Below, piece after piece: positions 61,743 through 64,000 of a stretch of DNA of 64,000 nt. The stretch is from Paraburkholderia sp. Lineage in GTDB: Bacteria; Pseudomonadota; Gammaproteobacteria; Burkholderiales; Burkholderiaceae. The notes under the pieces are model-generated. The model was given only the letters and a program-made list of their open reading frames with translations. It did no database searches and was not told the origin of the DNA. Every line of letters starts with the position of its first letter. The first letter of the stretch is position 1. A program made the position numbers and the translations under genes. The DNA lies in the NCBI RefSeq assembly GCF_024281035.1, contig NZ_JAMXLH010000052.1, positions 62,001 to 126,000 of the forward strand, given 5' to 3'.

Positions 61743-62837
61743 ATGGACGGCAACAGGAATCTGCACCAGACATCGTTCTACTTGCTGCTGCTCGCGGTTT
61801 CCATCGCGCTCTGCTTCGTTCTCGCGCCGTTCTTCAGCGCCGTGCTGTGGGGCGCCATCCTCGCCCTGATCTTCCAGCCCGTGCAGCGCTGGCTCGTGGC
61901 GCGGCTGCGCCACCGCAACCTCGCCGCGCTCATCAGCCTCGCGATCTGCGTCCTGATCGTGATCCTGCCGCTCATGCTCGTCGCGGCCACGCTGGTCCAG
62001 CAGATCACTTACGCCTATGGCCAGGTGAGGTCGGGCAGCCTCGACATCGGCGTGTTCTTCAACCATGTCGTAGAGGCACTGCCGCAGTCGGCGCAGAATC
62101 TGCTCGCGCAGTACGACATGATGGAACTGCGCGGCCTGCAGCAACATCTTTCGGCAGGCGCCGCGAAAATCAGCCAGTTCGTCGCCACGCGTGCGCTGAG
62201 CGTCGGCCAGATCACCGTGCAGGTCGTCGTGAGCTTTGGCGTGATGGTCTATCTGTTCTTTTTTCTCGTACGCGACGGGCGCGATATTTCGAAGCTCGTG
62301 CGCGACGCCATCCCGCTCGACGAAGGGCACAAGCGGCATCTGATCTGCAAGCTCACCACGGTGATCCGCGCAACGGTGAAAGGCAACTTCGCGGTGGCGT
62401 TCGTTCAGGGCGCGCTGGGCGGCATCGCGTTGTGGGTGGTGGGGATTCAGGGCGCCCTGCTCTGGGGCTTCGTGATGATGCTGCTCTCGCTGCTGCCCGC
62501 CGTGGGCGCCGCGCTCGTCTGGGGACCTGTCGCGATCTACCTCATTTCCAGCGGCGCACTCGCTAAAGGGATCGGGCTCGCGATCTTCGGCATGTTCGTG
62601 ATCGGCACCATCGACAACGTGCTGCGCCCCGTTCTGGTGGGCAAGGACACGCGCCTGCCCGACTGGGTCGTGCTGATCTCGACGCTCGGCGGCATGTCGC
62701 TCATCGGCATCAACGGCTTCGTGATCGGGCCGCTCATTGCCGCGCTTTTTATCAGCTGCTGGGATCTGCTGCGGCGGGACCAGCGAAGCCACCGCAGCCA
62801 CGACAGCCCCGCCACTGCCGACGACCCGCCCCGCTGA
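61743..62837 (+). CDS. AI-2E/PerM-family permease
   Basis: A 364-residue inner-membrane protein of the AI-2 exporter-like (PerM/TqsA) family with about eight helices: SFYLLLLAVSIALCFVLAPF, WGAILALIFQPVQRWL, LLSLLPAVGAALVWGPVA and IGINGFVIGPLIAALF. Some members export the quorum signal AI-2, others Na+ or other metabolites. The ATG at 61743 is favoured because the family match begins there; an in-frame start at 61686 is possible. It is convergent (31 bp) with the kinase gene at the end of the window. Confidence 0.85.
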   Translation: MDGNRNLHQTSFYLLLLAVSIALCFVLAPFFSAVLWGAILALIFQPVQRWLVARLRHRNLAALISLAICVLIVILPLMLVAATLVQQITYAYGQVRSGSLDIGVFFNHVVEALPQSAQNLLAQYDMMELRGLQQHLSAGAAKISQFVATRALSVGQITVQVVVSFGVMVYLFFFLVRDGRDISKLVRDAIPLDEGHKRHLICKLTTVIRATVKGNFAVAFVQGALGGIALWVVGIQGALLWGFVMMLLSLLPAVGAALVWGPVAIYLISSGALAKGIGLAIFGMFVIGTIDNVLRPVLVGKDTRLPDWVVLISTLGGMSLIGINGFVIGPLIAALFISCWDLLRRDQRSHRSHDSPATADDPPR

Positions 62838-62868
62838 ATCGTCGGCTCACAGCAGCAGACTGCACGCG

Positions 62869-64000
62869 TTACGGCGAGACGTGCATCTGCAGCCCCGCGC
62901 GCCCCTGGCGCTGCGAATCCTGCGCACGCGCGGCGCTCTCGCGCGCGCAGTCGACGGCCAGCGAAAAGCCAAACGTGTTGACGCCGTTTGCGCTGCGCAC
63001 GAACACCGTGCCGGCGTGCATTTCGGCCACCGCCTTCACGATGGACAAGCCGAGCCCGTGATTCTCGTGACTGTTCGAGCGCGCCTCCTGGATGCGGTAA
63101 AAGCGGTCGAAGATATGCTCGCGCACCACCGGATCGAGCGGCTCGCCCGGGTTCGACACCGCAATCTCCACATGGCCGTCCAGCGGCGCGATGGACGCCT
63201 GCAGCGTCACGCCCGGCGCCGAATGCTGGATCGCATTGACGAGAAGGTTGCTCACCGCGCGCCCGATCAACGAGGTGTTCACCCAGGCAGTGGCGTTGCC
63301 GTGCACCTCGACACGCATCTGCGCCTCTTCGAGCGGCATCTCCAGAAACTCCAGCATGCGCTCCACTTCGGCCCGCAGCGAGACTTCGGAGAGGTCCGTC
63401 GCACGCTCGCCGCGATCGCTGCGCGACAGGAACAGCATGTCGTTGACGATCACGCGCAACCGTTCGAACTCTTCCAGATTCGATTGCAGCGTCTGACGCA
63501 ATTGCAGCACCGAGCGATCGCGCGTGAGCGCCACCTGGGTTTGTCCGATCAGAATGCTGACCGGCGTGCGCAGTTCGTGCGCGACGTCGGCATTGAACGA
63601 TTCGAGTCGCCCATAGGCCTTGTCGAGCCGCTCCAGCGCGCCGTTGAACGAAGTCGCCAGTTCGTGCAGCTCCTCCGGCAATGCGTCGGCATGCAGACGT
63701 TGACGCCGATTCGACGGACTCAATTGCGCCGCCTCGCGCGAGAGCCGCGTGAGCGGTTCGAGGCCGAAGCGCGTGGCCGCACGGCTGAGCAGCGCGACCG
63801 CAATCGTGGACGCCGCAATCAACGCGCCGAGCACAATGCCGAAGCGCCTGAGCATCAGCTCCGTGCGTTCGCTGTCGCTTGCGACCACGAGTTTCACCAT
63901 GGGCCGGTCGCCGCTAGCGGGCACTATGAAGCTCGTCATGAGCACGTCGTAATCGCTGCCGGGCGGTCGCACGAGCTGGTGATCCGAGCCCATGGTGTCC
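62869..64000 (-). CDS. Sensor histidine kinase (heavy-metal type), 5' end missing
   Basis: The frame remains open past the right edge, so the N-terminus and start are missing. The visible 376 residues contain part of a periplasmic region, a transmembrane helix (about 52-72 of the visible part), a HAMP domain, a HisKA domain (FNADVAHELRTPVSILIGQT) and an HATPase domain (NLLVNAIQH, IFDRFYRIQEARS, HGLGLSIVKAVAEMHAGTV). The pattern fits CusS/IrlS-type heavy-metal kinases. Its response regulator is probably just upstream, beyond the window. Confidence 0.88.
   Translation of the reverse strand, partial: DTMGSDHQLVRPPGSDYDVLMTSFIVPASGDRPMVKLVVASDSERTELMLRRFGIVLGALIAASTIAVALLSRAATRFGLEPLTRLSREAAQLSPSNRRQRLHADALPEELHELATSFNGALERLDKAYGRLESFNADVAHELRTPVSILIGQTQVALTRDRSVLQLRQTLQSNLEEFERLRVIVNDMLFLSRSDRGERATDLSEVSLRAEVERMLEFLEMPLEEAQMRVEVHGNATAWVNTSLIGRAVSNLLVNAIQHSAPGVTLQASIAPLDGHVEIAVSNPGEPLDPVVREHIFDRFYRIQEARSNSHENHGLGLSIVKAVAEMHAGTVFVRSANGVNTFGFSLAVDCARESAARAQDSQRQGRAGLQMHVSP

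Noticed and set aside
1..64000. Insertion sequences, prophage or integrative element
   Set aside because: No transposase, integrase, phage structural gene, tRNA-linked attachment site or long terminal repeat was found.

Overview
The window is GC-rich (my impression, roughly two thirds GC), densely coded DNA from a betaproteobacterium of the Burkholderiaceae, most likely Paraburkholderia, Burkholderia or a close relative. The evidence is the complete prpR/prpB-prpC-acnD-prpF methylcitrate cluster with divergent prpR, a BetR-type regulator, a DUF3331 gene, a class II ribonucleotide reductase and many one-component regulators with divergent targets. I saw no rRNA, tRNA, CRISPR array, phage block or insertion sequence. 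The genus is inferred from gene content only.

Layout. 1-2.1 kb: end of a DUF1275 membrane protein and small envelope proteins. 2.7-3.5 kb: a BioC-like methyltransferase. 3.6-7.8 kb: a signalling module of a receiver/HD-GYP-like protein whose metal site is eroded, divergent from an overlapping FIST sensor and soluble histidine kinase pair. 8-10.3 kb: ribA, a CBS-domain protein, a possible minus-strand small RNA and a small hypothetical gene. 10.3-18.7 kb: the propionate (2-methylcitrate) catabolism cluster, with PrpR half-sites, a sigma-54 promoter and a strong terminator. 18.7-26.5 kb: NlpD-like lipoprotein, OpgC-like membrane protein, esterase, DUF3331 protein, thioesterase and nrdJ. 26.5-36 kb: regulation-rich block with a globin-GAF-EAL protein, an AraC regulator divergent from a zinc alcohol dehydrogenase, a LysR regulator, and a BetR regulator convergent with a hybrid histidine kinase. 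35.7-40.4 kb: PRTase-HAD fusion, NERD helicase, glutathione transferase, Zur and a lone receiver. 40.9-48.2 kb: TetR/MFS pump pair, MocR/EamA pair, MscS channel and a K+ channel. 48.5-51.9 kb: a gutted cydA followed by intact cydB, then two membrane proteins. 52-56.3 kb: an OprB porin, secreted beta-propeller and Tat-exported DyP peroxidase behind a Fur-box-like promoter. 56.3-64 kb: LysR/EamA pair, an mdcH pseudogene, an AlkB-like dioxygenase, a metallophosphoesterase, an AI-2E-family permease and a sensor kinase that runs off the end.

How the genes work together. PrpR plausibly activates prpBCacnDprpF through sigma-54 when 2-methylcitrate accumulates, turning propionyl-CoA into pyruvate and succinate. 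The FIST protein probably binds a small ligand and passes the signal to its overlapping kinase and then to the divergent receiver protein. The Fur-box operon links an outer-membrane channel, a periplasmic propeller and a haem peroxidase to iron status.

Most unusual: in-frame and intergenic tandem repeats of exactly 12 nt recur in at least eight separate places; cydA has been reduced to its C-terminal fragment with a 12-nt array inside it; mdcH carries a nonsense codon and an internal deletion; and the Fur-porin-propeller-DyP operon and the FIST/kinase/degenerate HD-GYP module look like poorly described systems.
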